A stretch of DNA of 64,000 nt. It comes from Vigna angularis (Eukaryota; Streptophyta; Magnoliopsida; Fabales; Fabaceae). The notes beneath the pieces were generated by a model. The model searched no databases and was not told the DNA's origin. It saw only the letters and a program-made list of their open reading frames with translations. Below, piece after piece: positions 1 through 11,507 of the stretch. How positions within the stretch are numbered: position 1 is the first letter of the stretch; each line of letters starts with the position of its first letter. The translations under genes and the position numbers were made by a program. The DNA lies in NCBI RefSeq assembly GCF_016808095.1, contig NC_068974.1:9362001-9426000 (forward strand), given 5' to 3'.

Positions 1-32
1 AAAATCACGGTCAACAATGAACGGTGTGTATG

Positions 33-165
33 TGAATAATTTTAGATTAAATATATAATGTTAATAATAATATTGTGTTTGATATTATTTATTTTAATTT
101 TATATTATATTTATTAAATTCAAATGTTATCTAAAACTTATATAGTAAATAAAAGATAATTAGAT
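33..165 (+). repeat. degenerate direct repeat, copy 1
   Basis: An AT-rich block beginning with TTTTAGATTAAATATATAAT and ending near TAAATAAAAGATAAT recurs at about 2586-2731 with small indels and substitutions (roughly 85 percent by eye). The two copies flank the CACTA remnant upstream of the chalcone synthase gene. A likely explanation is duplication of CHS 5' flanking DNA; a dispersed repeat inserted twice is the alternative. Confidence 0.75.
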
Positions 166-649
166 AAAGAAATGATTTTTTTATTATTCATTTTTTATGG
201 TTGACCATGACTTACGATGTGACCACAAAATAGAGACTGGATTGTGTGTTTGGTTAAGAATGGGATAAGTAAACAGTTTGTAAAGTTTGACTGTGTGTGT
301 TTTTGGAGTAGAAGGATTTAATGTTTAAGGTAGTTTTGGAGATGGTCATTTGAGAGGTGGAAGGTTGGGGTAGAGGTTGTTTTTGTTGTAATGGGGATTT
401 TTGTAGTACGGGGTTGAGGGGATACTGTTTTGTGTTTAGGTGGTGAAAGTAGAGGAGGAGGAGTTGTTTGTTTTGGAAGAAAAGGTTAAGGTGGTGGTGA
501 TAAATCTCGAAGAAGAATGTCTAATTACAATCTTCTCATTCTTCGGAGCACATTCAACAATGATAGGTGCGTTGGGAACATTTAGAAACAAGTCCATCAT
601 AAAAGTCTTGAGACAGACCTTTTAGGACGTACATCTGCACGTCAATTTC
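166..649. other. intergenic, no gene recognised
   Basis: G/T-rich on the plus strand in its middle part. A 61-codon ORF at 440-625 (Glu/Val-rich start) has no recognisable domain and is probably chance. Confidence 0.5.
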
Positions 650-959
650 CACTAGTGTAGTAAGAGGAAATAACATCGATTATTATTGGTTATAGGCACC
701 GGTTTTGCAATTGAGGCATAAATAGACGAGGTAAAAAAGGTAGGTTTTATGCCTCGGATTTTAGGTAACCGAGGCCGTAACACTTTTTTTTTAATTTTTT
801 TTTTAATTTTAGGTAACACAGTTTAAGTAATTAGAGGAGGATCTGAGAGGAGGATCTGTGACCGAGATTGACAAAAATGCAACTGCAAGAAGCAAAATCA
901 GAGCAAGAGAAACGTGGTTTTGGCATTTCTTTTGCTTCACCAAATATTTATGGCATGAG

Positions 960-1085
960 AGTCTCCTTAACAGCAACCCAGAACCCAAAACAGCAACCCA
1001 GAACCTAGAACAACAACCTAGAACAGCAACCCAGAACCCAGAACAGCAACCCAGGACCACCATAACAGCAACCCAGAACCCAGTT
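960..1085 (+). repeat. minisatellite, AACAGCAACCCAGAACCC-type unit
   Basis: Imperfect tandem copies of an 18-bp unit (CAGCAACCCAGAACCCA and variants with AACCTAGAACA) run across this stretch inside the CACTA remnant. The short ORFs read through it on both strands are products of the repeat and are not called genes. Confidence 0.75.
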
Positions 1086-1339
1086 TGATTTCTACACGAG
1101 TTCATCCTCCTCAATAGACGTAACCAGAAAGCAAATCGTGCCTCCATGATTCAATCTTCTCTACCCCAACCTGCACACAGAATCCAGAAACTCAAAAATC
1201 GCAGAAACCAAACTCAAATCACAGAAACCATACTCAAAAATCCTTTTAATGGTGCCTACCTCCATTTACACGGACGAGTTCTTTCCTTCCTGGCAAGATG
1301 CGGGCTGGTTTTCCCCTTTCCCCCCTCTAAAGAACCCTA

Positions 1340-1852
1340 ATATGGACGCTAGACGCGGGTTGGAAACGCAACTCGAGAGGACGGTAGGAGAGAAAACGGA
1401 GATGGTGAGGGAGATCGAGAAATTTCCACATGAAAGCATCTCATCGGCTGTCAGAGATGTTTAGGGATGCCCGAAATGCAGGAGAGCACCCTTACTGGCT
1501 GGGCGACCAAATTTGGAACTCTTTACTGGCCCATTGGAATACAGTAGAGTTTCGCAATAAGTGTGCCAAGGCGCAGAGAAACAGAGCATCTGAAAAAGGT
1601 GGCACCCTGCATACTGGTGGGTCGATAATCATTCATGAGCATGTCATTCGTATGGTAAAATTTCATTACATAACTTTTTCTTTCATATATAAGTTATGTA
1701 TTTTCTATTTGATATGTACACTTCTAATTGTAAATTGCATTACAGGCACAAGCTTTGGGACGGACGGTTCATGTTGATGAGGTCTTTGCACAGACTCATG
1801 TAAGGAAGGACACTAATCAATTGGTTGATGAAAGATCTCGAAAGACTCATGT
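1340..1852 (+). pseudogene. Transposase_24 (Ptta/En/Spm) fragment
   Basis: The translation has the layout of the plant Ptta/En/Spm accessory transposase domain (Transposase_24): a W-x-x-L segment, then FRNKCAKAQRNRASEKGG, LHTGGS, and after an apparent intron GRTVHVDEVF.QTH and LVDERSRKTH. The first exon ends near 1653 (VIRM followed by GTAAAA), the second starts near 1746 after a TTACAG acceptor and ends near 1852 before GTAAGC. No TNP2 transposase lies beside it and downstream exons are missing, so this is a decayed piece. In intact CACTA elements this product is the second protein, which likely acts on subterminal repeats or accompanies the transposase. Confidence 0.75.
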
Positions 1853-1860
1853 AAGCAAAT

Positions 1861-2585
1861 AACACTATTACTATTATTCATTAGTTGACTTATTTTATTC
1901 TATAAACAGAAAATCAGAAAATAAAGTAAAGTATTGCATACATTTTTAATAGTTAAAATAAAAAAAATATTTTATTTATAATTGTTGTATAAACATTTAA
2001 ATGAGTTTATTTTTTAATCTAGTCATGGATTTAAATAACTAAATAATCCATTTATGAACTCAACATTTACAAATTTTGTATAAACAGATACAAAATTAAA
2101 TGCACAATTACATATATTTGAAGAGAAATGGTACAAAATGAAAAGTTATACATTTAGAATTTTACTTTTCTTAAGTTAATGAAGTAAATAAAACTCTAAA
2201 ATTGAAATGAAAGACTTAAGAAGAGAGTGATAAATAAATACTAACTCTCTATTTAATTGAATGAAATTATATGACTAAAAATTTGAATAATTAATAAAAA
2301 AAATAAAAAAAAGTTATTTATTTAGGACGGTGGAGACATACGTAATTTTGTTTTTGTCCAATATGATTAAAGTATAATATTTATTAATTTAGATACCATA
2401 AATATATAGATGTTTCGATGGTATTTTTATTACACAATAAGATCGATAAATAAAAGGGTCATCTAAAACTATTATATTACAAATAAAAGGTCATGCAGGG
2501 AACAAATAGAATTTTTTATTATTGATTAAATCAAAATTCACAAAATCATTATCGAAGATGAATACAACAATAATAAGGGTGGTGT
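1861..2585. other. AT-rich intergenic DNA
   Basis: No ORF, transposon terminus or RNA gene could be recognised. It lies between the CACTA remnant and the second copy of the 145-bp repeat. Confidence 0.5.
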
Positions 2586-2731
2586 CTAAGAATTTTAGAT
2601 TAAATATATAATGTTTATAATGTTAGTAATAATATTGTGTTTGATATTATTTATTTCATTGTTATATTTATATTTATTTAATTGATATGTTATATAAAAG
2701 TTATATTGTAAATAAAAGATAATCGGATGTC
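2586..2731 (+). repeat. degenerate direct repeat, copy 2
   Basis: Second copy of the block at 33-165, sharing TTTTAGATTAAATATATAAT, ATTGTGTTTGATATTATTTA and TAAATAAAAGATAAT. It sits about 400 bp upstream of the CHS start codon. Confidence 0.75.
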
Positions 2732-2865
2732 ACCACCAAATACATATTGTAAAATAAAAATAAAGGAAGAGAAGTGGTGTGCGATCCAGAAACAAGACGG
2801 CGAAACTGTAGGCATTAGATATAATTTTGATTTGATTGTGGCCGTTGATATAATTTAAAAGGCTA

Positions 2866-3054
2866 CCTACCTACCACGAGAAGTGGTAGACTTTTCTTGC
2901 TAAGGTACCAAGGTTGACTGAGAAGTTAGAAAGAGAGAAAAAGTTGGAAAAACGTAGCAGTGAGTAAAATATGGGGTCAGAGATGGTCTTCCAAAACATG
3001 CCACCAAACTGATGAATATGCTTCAAATCAACCACCCTTGCATGCATATAAAAT
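2866..3054 (+). promoter_or_regulatory. CHS promoter: MYB AC elements, H-box cores and TATA box
   Basis: Two overlapping ACCTACC motifs at 2865-2871 and 2869-2875 match the MYB AC-element consensus ACCWAMC and contain two CCTACC H-box cores; the CT expected seven bases after the core is not present in either. A third AC-type motif, ACCAAAC, lies at 3003-3009. CATATAAAA at about 3046-3054 is a good TATA box, placing the transcription start near 3080 and giving a leader of about 50 bases. No perfect CACGTG G-box was seen nearby. These motifs fit MYB-controlled phenylpropanoid expression, but function is inferred. Confidence 0.7.
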
Positions 3055-3127
3055 GCTAACTCCTCCAACATCTTCAAACACACAACTTGAGCAAACAGCA
3101 GTATTAAGTTTTATTGAAGAAACCTAA

Positions 3128-4300
<1,173 letters not shown>

Positions 4301-4799
4301 CACCCTCTCAACTCCATTGTTTTATTTTTATTTTTTTTATGTACCAACTTTTAATCTTGTTGGAGCTTCTAATTTACATTCAAATTATACATGTAACACT
4401 TCTTTATACTACTTTCCTCTAATAATTTATTATCTACCATCCATTATTTTTATTATTTTTCTGTATCCATTCTCAATGTTGTTCGAGCTTCTTATTTCCA
4501 TTAAATTTATTAACTCATTTTAATTTATAGGAAAATTGATGATTTTGTTTTTATATATTCAGTGTTATTAATAAATATTCATGTTAAAGTTTATAATAAA
4601 AATATTATATTTTATTATTATCATCAAATGTTTATTTATATTAAATTTAAAATTAATGTTTCTATGTATTTTTCATGGGACGAAAATGGTATATTTATTA
4701 ACTATTGCACTCAATTCTTGCGGTGAAAATAAAAACGTTCAATTTCTTGGTTTCTTATCTGTACCTTTAAAACATTTCTTAATAATTCTAATTTTTTAT
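4301..4799. other. CHS 3' flank
   Basis: T-rich 3'-UTR-like sequence without recognised genes. AATAAA-type hexamers occur, for example near 4570. There is no poly(A) tract abutting the gene, so a simple retrocopy origin is not supported by the 3' end. Short ORFs here are AT-rich noise. Confidence 0.6.
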
Positions 4800-4932
4800 A
4801 TTTACTTTAACTTACTCACTTAATTGTTTTATATTCATTGTTACTGAAATTGTTAAAAATAAAATATTTATCCATTACATTAAGTATAAATTTTCCTATT
4901 TATTGTAAGAACGCTCTAATATATTTATTATA

Positions 4933-4935
<3 letters not shown>

Positions 4936-4967
<32 letters not shown>
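4936..4967 (+). repeat. TA microsatellite in left arm
   Basis: (TA)n followed by (TTTA)n in the left arm; the partner tract at 63823-63862 is 4 bp longer. This is the clearest length difference between the arms. Confidence 0.9.
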
Positions 4968-4971
<4 letters not shown>

Positions 4972-5105
4972 TTATTTATTTAATCTACTTGATCTATTAT
5001 TATAATATAATCACATGATTTATTAAGATTCAAATAGGTCTAGATATAAGGATTAAATAATAAGATGGTGTTACTCCCTCCATATTAAATGATATAATTG
5101 TACCA

Positions 5106-5350
5106 CACTACAAAAATACAAATATTGTGGTTACAAAAATCGTTGCGAAAAAGAGTGTTCCTCACTCTAATCTATGCTATTTGTTGAGGTTTTGATACAA
5201 TTGTCAGTATTTGCAGGGGCTTGCGAAATTTACTGGAATTAACTAGGATTTTGTAGAAAGCATTTAAACTTTCAAAAGTTTATAAAACCGCTGAAACCTA
5301 CAAGAGTTTGGGAAACCGCGGATACTAATGGGTGTTTCCAAATCGTCGAA
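5106..5350 (+). mobile_element. CACTA-type terminus in left arm
   Basis: CACTACAAAAATACAAATAT at 5106 has the CACTA terminal motif and is followed by short subterminal motifs (AAACCGC, GAAACCTACAAGAGTTTG, GGAAACCGCGG). The mirror terminus, ending TTTTTGTAGTG at 63690, is in the right arm. No target-site duplication can be tested because the flanks are themselves inverted copies. Only one end per arm is recognised. Confidence 0.6.
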
Positions 5351-6059
5351 AATACAAAGCAAATAATTTTTTTCGGTATTATTTATATTTTATTTGATCA
5401 TGATAAAAATTCTTTAATATATGAAACACACAATCAAATTGTTTGCAACTAAAACTGAATATTATAAAATAAACAGTAAGCATGTTTTGATATAACAAAA
5501 TGTTCAACATAAAATAATAATATTATTCAATGATAAACATTAGAGAAAAAAAAACATAATTGTATATTGGTATTCATGCTTAATTTTCACCTACCATATT
5601 TTTCATGTATCACTTTATCATCCTTGAAAATAGTGAACTTATTTTAAAATAAGTAAGTTTTGTGAATTCCATACATACAAATTATATAAAGAGATTGTAT
5701 TAACATCTCCACTGTTATGCATGAACATGATATAACTAGCGTCATTTTTCGTTGAAGTCGTTGCACCAGCCAAAAAAAACTTCTACTAAACTTTCAACCC
5801 ATTTGGTTACTGCACCATGTTGAAGACTTCAAGCTCCCTTTTACCCACATTCTATCACTCGAAAACTAGCCTTCCAAACGAGTTTTTGAAGCACCACACT
5901 GCCACCAATCTGCACCAGAAAAATGGGACCAAAAAATATTCTATATAAGCTTCAAACAACATTTTTAGTGAACACACCATAATTCATGTTCCTATTGAAG
6001 TTGTGGAAAAATACTAGAAGGGGAGTTGAATAGTGTTTTCATAACTCTTTATGTACGTG

Positions 6060-6560
6060 ATTGTAGGAATTGGTATTGCGCAACAAAATGTTTAAAATCG
6101 TGTTCGAACAAAAAACCAAGTTCTGGATGTTGTCATCTTGTCTGAGTCATTTTTGGTTTTCTGTTGTTTGGTTTAGTTTGAAGAATTGTGGAGCGTAAGG
6201 GTAGAAAAGATTTGTAGTCGGACGAATCGTACTTCTGTCTTTAGGACGTTCGTTCATGATCAGAGGTAAGAGAAATTTATTTAATTTAATGTTGTTCTGT
6301 ATGAACGTTCGTTGATTTGTTAAATTAAATGAAGCATGAATTGTTGAGATATTTGACTATATGAAATATGATGGTTGCTATGTTCTGATGTATGAATTAT
6401 ATGAAATTTACTATGATATGAAGATATGAAATTTTGAAGTTATATGTTGAGAAATGAGTTTGAATATAAATGATTCCGGTATGAAATTTCCACTATAAAA
6501 TTGTACGTTCGGTACTGAACGGTCCTTGACCGTTCGGTGTGTCTAGTAAACTTGATTGAA
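6060..6560 (+). mobile_element. LTR-like block in left arm, related to 24600-25080
   Basis: Shares ordered motifs with 24680-25100: AAGGGTAGAAAA, GGACGA, GGTAAG, AATTTATTTAATTTAAT or a close form, TGTATGAACGTTCGT and CGTTCGGT. The two stretches look like diverged copies of one LTR or transposon family rich in AACGTTCG motifs. A mirror copy lies at about 62240-62740. Confidence 0.5.
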
Positions 6561-6628
6561 ATTTGTTTATGGCATATGAAAGTATATCAACAATCCTAAA
6601 AGTCTATAATTCTATGTTATTTAGAGTT

Positions 6629-6790
6629 GTTAAAATAGGTAATCCGACTCGACTCGACCCGGTCCACCACAGGTTGGTTACTTAGTGAGTCAACCCAACC
6701 TAGTTCATTTATGTGAACAAATTTAAACTCGGCTTGACCCACCACGGGTTGATGAGTTAAACAGGTTGGTTCACTAGCTCATTTAATTAT
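6629..6790 (+). mobile_element. hAT-like terminal sequence in left arm
   Basis: TTAGAGTTGTTAAAATAGG followed by alternating GACTCGACCC / GGGTTGA / GGTTGG motifs resembles the ends of non-autonomous hAT-type plant elements. No 8-bp duplication was identified. The mirror copy lies at about 62010-62170. Confidence 0.35.
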
Positions 6791-7332
6791 AATTTTTTTT
6801 AAATAAAAAAATTACAATTTTTTTAATTCAAATCTAAATAAATGTAATTCTAAAATAATGTTAAACTCCGATGTTGATTTGTATGCTTATTAAAAAATAA
6901 TAAAAGATTAAAAAATAATAAATATTTTTAAGTTTCTAATTAAATTTTGAATAGAATCAATCCTATAAATAGGTTTAGAAAAGTTAATATATTTAACAAA
7001 ATATAAATAATAGATTTTTGTAAAAGTATAAAAGATAAAATGTGAAAAAATAAAATAAACTTACTAAAATATAAAAATATATACATAAATATGTAAAATT
7101 GATTCGTTACAAATATATATAATTTTTTTATATCAATTAAAAAAATGTTTGTTACATATGACAATGTAAAAATTGTTACTTTTTATATTGGTTAAACACA
7201 CAACCGATATAAAAAAGTATTTGAAACAACGAAATCCTTATTTTTCAATCTTTCAAATAGTCAAAAAGAATATTTGAGAAATCCACTTATTCATAATGTC
7301 ATTGTGCAACACTTCTCACAAATCAACAAGGA

Positions 7333-7730
7333 GTAGACATACGAGTCTTATAAACCTCTTTATAATTTGCTTTAATGCGGACTAAGATAAAAAAAACTTG
7401 AAAATGGTGCTTATTGTGGATGAAAAACAAGGTGGTGCTTGTCCAAATTTGTCATGTTTACGTTTCTTCTTGTCACCTCTCCTTCTTTGATGATTTTGTC
7501 ACCAACTTCTTTCCTATCAACAACATTGTCATTGATTACCACCTCTACCTATTTGAGCTCCAATGTCGTACTTCAAATTTCATGTCCAAACTTATAGTTT
7601 TCACCACCGTCAAGGGAAATAGTGTGTACTTTCCTCGTTCCCTAGGTGGCTGACATGGCACGAAGCTTCACTCTTCTTGTTGCATTGCTCTAGATCGAAA
7701 CACACATGGTGTTGGATATACTACTACTTT
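7333..7730. other. unique spacer beside left arm
   Basis: First sequence inside the inverted repeat. A 79-codon ORF at 7414-7653 has no recognised domain. Nothing else could be identified. Confidence 0.5.
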
Positions 7731-7749
7731 CACTAGTTCAGAAAGGGTT

Positions 7750-8115
7750 TTAGACGTCTATTCTTTTGGCTTTTTGACGTCTGACCTACCGCCGACGTCT
7801 TTGTGGGTGACATTACTCAGACGTCAGGGGGTCTACAACGGACGTCTACGTAGATGTTCGATGTGTCAACCACGACGTCTATGTAGACATCCGATGCATA
7901 CCCTCGGACGTCCACATAGACGTCCGATGTGCACCCCTCAAACATCCACATAGACGTCTGATGTCTCCTCCCCCCGACGTCTACACAGACGTCCGAGGTG
8001 TAACCCCCCGACGGCCATATGCCTGAATGGTTTTGTGCTAGGGATGGGGATGGACGTCGGTTTGTGTACTGCCGGACGTCTATAGACGTCTGACAGTGCA
8101 TTAACAAACGTCTAC
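7750..8115. repeat. GACGTC subterminal repeat cluster of CACTA A
   Basis: About twenty GACGTC or ACGTC(T/C) motifs in both orientations, often as GACGTCYAYRTAGACGTC-like pairs. Clustered short motifs in inverted and direct orientation are the expected binding array for a CACTA TnpA-type protein. The 134-codon minus-strand ORF over this stretch (Asp/Val repeats) is a by-product. Confidence 0.85.
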
Positions 8116-8325
8116 TGGGCGCTTTTTTTAAAAAAAATAATTTATTTTTGCAATAAAACCACACCTGAAAAGCATAAAATTGTCCCAGAACAATATAGTA
8201 TAATATATATATGCATTTCATATAAAGAAAGTTCTACTTAATGTAAAAAATAATCCACTACCAAAACTATCAAGATTAAACTTAATCTAAAACTAAGCAA
8301 TGTTCAACAACAAATAAAACTATTC

Positions 8326-10255
8326 CTAACTCCATCTTTGTAGAAGATAAGTGGTCCACTTCTGCCTTACCTGCGTAATTGTGTCCTCTGATATAGGAGA
8401 TGTAGTTTTGAAGCGCTGCAAAATTCAAGAAAGATTCATTATGGTTTCATATGTGTTTGAAGATGAATTTGATTTGTAATGTATTCAAGGTATACATCAT
8501 TACCTCATTCCAGTCATCTGTAATGATAGCTCGAATGATGGTCTTAATCCAACACATCACATAGAAGTCACATTCCCATGAATCTAGCTGCTGGTTTCAC
8601 TAAAATGACAAACTAAATAGTTAAGAATTTAGATCATTCAATAACATAGAAAATGAATTAGTACTATAAATGACTTACAACGTTTAGATACAAAATTTGA
8701 ACCAATTGACCTCGAGATTTACCAATAACTCTGTACAGATTGAAAACACAAAGTATAATTAATATGACTAAATTTATCATAAAAGTTGAAGGTGAACATC
8801 AAATTCAAAGTCATTTTTGGAGAAACACTTACCCTTGAAGCATTGTTCTCAAGTTATTTTTCATTTTCCTATGCAACGAACAAAACCATATAATTTTACA
8901 TTGTTTGGGAATGATGACCATCAGCTACTAGTGCAACCTATCACAAAGGACAAATAATTATTTAACTAATTAAGAAAACTTTAATAATGAACTTTTACAT
9001 ATAACAACACCTACCCATCAATGTATGGCACAAGATATACCTCTCTTTTTGACTCATCCATCCATGTTTGCAAATAATGTTGTCTGTTTTCAAGTGTGTT
9101 ACCAGAAGGTTGAATGGCCTGAGGTTCAACAAATTCGTACATGGAAGACCGAACTTGGTCTACAATGATTGTGTCCATGTACCTAAAATAACAAAGTTAA
9201 GTTGTTAGAAACTATAAGAATCTAAATAAAAGTAATATGAAAGACAAAATTAACTATCTTACATGCACCACATTTGAATGATGGAAATATTCAACATTTT
9301 GTCTCCCTCAATCACCTCCAATGCATCAAACAATGTGATATATACTGGAACATGTGGGGGAAGACCAAATACTCTTAAATCCCAATATAGTTCTAATGAT
9401 GCTTTCTTCAACCTGGGTAATCTTGTCATCATCCTCCACTTCAGCCATGTCATCATCTTCATGTATGATTGTATCATGAATTGGCTGCTTCTGAGGACGT
9501 GTGAACTGAAGATAATAATTTACGTCAAAGAGTTATCAATAAATATTTGAAGAATAAACATAGAAATAGTAATAAAAAAGACATTATACTTGTGGAGTAG
9601 CGATGTGTGACATGATCAATGCTCTAGGCCATGCTATAAATGATCCTATGGCCTCCCCCACAAAGTTAATTTCTGGAGTGGATACAGGCACTTGAGCCTG
9701 GGGATCCCGAACCTCGTCAATCGTCACACACACGTGGTGGGGTAATATGGGAACACCATGAATAGTCTGTCCTCCCTCAAGCACTCCTCTGAGAGCCACA
9801 ATGCGTGGGGGATCCCCATCAACCAACAGCTCATATTGACCGCTATACTGAGTAGGTTCTACAACAGAGCATGATCCTCTAGTGTTGACACAAGATGGTG
9901 TGGGAGTTTCAGTGGTCCTCATGTTCCCTTGCGTCATGGATTGCAGCTTCTCTTCAAGCGCTCTTTGTATTTCTTTTTGTTCTTATAGTTGCTCCATGAA
10001 TCGTTGCTCCATTGATGTCATGCTTTGGTTGAGTCTTTCCTCCCACTGAAAATCCATCTGCCTCAGTGTCTCCTGACTCATTAATGTTGGGGTTTTCTGT
10101 GTAGGGCCAAAGTAGTCACGAAGACCAATTGCCCCAGGAACTCCACGTACACGTCATGGGTGCTCAGGCTTTCCAATGGCCGTTGTTAGAATGTCGTCCC
10201 TACCTTGGCCAGCAAATGTGCCCTGATTCTGTTGCTCAACCAACTCATCCTACAC
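8326..10255 (-). pseudogene. CACTA second gene: Transposase_24 tail, coiled coil and Ulp1-like C48 peptidase (A copy)
   Basis: Homologous exon by exon to the gene in element D. In order on the minus strand: the motif QGTFAGQGRDDIL...IGKPEHP (10120-10250, with a stop replacing Gly); a charged coiled-coil stretch (about 9930-10080); the SFIAWPR segment (9584-9937); an exon ending NISIIQMWCM (9259-9477); an exon ending VYLVPYIDG (about 9015-9183); one with WFCSLHRK (about 8835-8935); one with WECDFYVMCWIKTIIRA (about 8515-8600); and the C-terminus ending QRW before a stop at 8326. The block that should hold the catalytic His (HWQ in D) has lost it along with a frameshift, so the protease cannot be active. 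Confidence 0.8.
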
Positions 10256-10349
10256 ATAAAAAAACAAAGTTACTTAGAAGATATGTTGTGATAGATACAC
10301 AATCAAACAACTGTTTAGAATTAGAACTAGCAAAGTGCACAACCTCAGC

Positions 10350-11201
10350 TTATAGTGTGACGCCACTATTTTGAACTCTACTTTTGTCATCTTCTACCTT
10401 TGTCCGAAAAGAAATATTCTTTATATAGTACTCACCATATGTAATGACATCTGTGTTCGGCCCACGAGATGACCTCAATAAACTTTCAGAAACATGTGGA
10501 GTCGCATAAATCTTTTTCTTAAACCATTGTAAGAAGGTTTTCACATGATCATTAAGATGTCATTTTTCACTCATTCTTGGGTTTGCTGCCTTTATTTCAT
10601 TAACATGGTCAGAAATATAAGGAATCACATCAACAGTGTTGTTTAAGACGTACAAATGAGCTTGGTCAACTTCTTTTCTGCTAACACTTTGAATTCTCAC
10701 ACCTCGAACACCTTTACCTTCACATTTTCCTTCATGTATGCTCTTGGAAAGACCTACGAGTTCACAAGATGGCATATAACTTGAACAAAATTCAATGGCT
10801 TTTTCTGCAACGTATCGCTCTATGATTGAAGCTTCTGGTTTATACTGATTCTTGACATATCTCTTTAAGATCTTCATGTATCTTTGAACTAGGTACATCC
10901 ACCTTAAGAAGACCGACCCACATATTCAAATTTCTCTGACTAGATGAACAATCAAATGTACCATGATGTCAAAAAAGGAAGGTGGAAAATACATCTCCAA
11001 TTGACATAGTAGTCTTATTCCTTCATTTTCCAATTCATCTAAACCTCGAGGGTCAACAATTTTCTTGCAAATAGCATTAAAGAACAAACTCAGACGTGGT
11101 AGAATACCCCTAACAGAAGGAGGTAATATGCCTCGAATAACAACAGGTAACAATTGTTGCATCAATATATGACAATCAGATCCCTCTTGTTGTGCCTACC
11201 T
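10350..11201 (-). pseudogene. TNP2-type CACTA transposase, C-terminal half (A copy)
   Basis: Minus-strand reading frames match the C-terminal region of plant En/Spm TNP2 transposases (DUF4218 then DUF4216 type). Recognisable segments are LLPVVIRGILP, DELENEGIRLLCQLEMYFP, FFDIMVHLIVHLV, FLRWMYLVQRYMKILKRYVK, NQYKPEASI.ERY and the later HVSESLLRSSRGPN. In-frame stops fall after HLVREI (about 10913) and after MSEK (about 10560). The N-terminal Transposase_21 catalytic region is absent, cut off at about 11201. TNP2 normally binds the termini and catalyses transposition; this copy cannot. Confidence 0.85.
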
Positions 11202-11483
11202 AAGTATGACAAACCCTCACCCAATCCCTTGGTGTAAGAAGTCCATCAAACTTGTCTTAAGTTCCAAAACAGTGAATCCAAACACACAACCCCATCCCTG
11301 GTGATTTGCACATCTGGTTTGATTTAGTTAGTTACGCTACTGAATTGCATACACAACAACGTTAAAAAGGAAAGTCTTAAAAATCTAAAGTCAATTGCAT
11401 ACACAACAACGTTAAAAAGGAAAGTTCACAACAAAGTCTAAAAGAGTCATAAATGCCCAAATTGCCTTGTGTTGGAACACAAG
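11202..11483. other. junction sequence with 33-bp direct duplication
   Basis: Between the truncated transposase and an LTR primer site. A 33-bp segment (starting AATTGCATACACAACAACGT) occurs at 11343-11375 and again at 11393-11425. Probably internal leader of the minus-strand LTR element plus breakpoint DNA. Confidence 0.6.
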
Positions 11484-11501
11484 TCCCCGGCAACGGCGCC
11501 A
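11484..11501 (-). other. primer binding site, tRNA-Asp type
   Basis: On the minus strand TGGCGCCGTTGCCGGGGA, complementary to the 3' end of plant tRNA-Asp. It is identical to the primer site of the Athila-like element at 48536-48553. It follows the LTR at 11508-12617, with 6 bases between. It is not a tRNA gene. Confidence 0.85.
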
Positions 11502-11507
11502 AAAACT

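Larger units (their letters stand above)
650..1860. mobile_element. CACTA element fragment (D family)
   Basis: The left boundary is CACTAGTGTAGTAAGAGGAA at 650, which aligns base for base with the inverted right terminus of element D (CACTAGTATAGTCAGGGGAA, ending at 60650). Copies of the same subterminal motif, CCTCGG / AACCGAGGC, follow at 680-775. Downstream lies a Transposase_24 fragment. No matching right terminus is seen before the CHS promoter, so the element is broken on that side and 1860 is only the end of the recognisable coding remnant. Confidence 0.75.
4800..7332 (+). repeat. large inverted repeat, left arm
   Basis: Reverse complement of 61464-64000. Position x pairs with 68800-x outside the TA microsatellite and 68796-x inside it. 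By eye the arms differ by a 4-bp TA-tract length change and a few substitutions (C/A at about 6719, C/T at about 6665, T/G at about 7079) over 2.5 kb, so identity is above 99 percent. The inner edge is about 7332, after AATCAACAAGGA. The outer edge is not reached because the partner arm runs into the end of the window. The arm contains a CACTA-like terminus, a block related to 24600-25080 and a hAT-like GC-rich terminus. Confidence 0.95.
7731..11201 (-). mobile_element. CACTA element A, one terminus plus gene remnants
   Basis: Starts with CACTAGTTCAGAAAGGGTTT at 7731, followed by many GACGTC-type subterminal repeats. Two minus-strand gene remnants follow in the usual En/Spm order: TNP2 upstream (10350-11201), then Transposase_24 plus Ulp1-type protease (8326-10255). 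The TNP2 half of the element ends abruptly near 11201 and the second terminus is missing, so it is 5'-truncated relative to its genes. Element E at 40754 has a closely related terminus. Confidence 0.85.

Noticed and set aside
6940..7164. Identical 74-codon ORFs at 6940-7164 and 61632-61856
   Set aside because: Identity comes from the inverted-repeat arms; the composition is AT-rich and there is no domain, so conservation is not evidence of coding.
7817..8221. 134-codon minus-strand ORF with Asp-Val repeats
   Set aside because: It is a translation of the GACGTC subterminal array of CACTA A.
11484..11501. tRNA-Asp-like sequence, also at 48536-48553
   Set aside because: Only the 18-nt complement of the tRNA 3' end next to an LTR; no cloverleaf, so a primer binding site.
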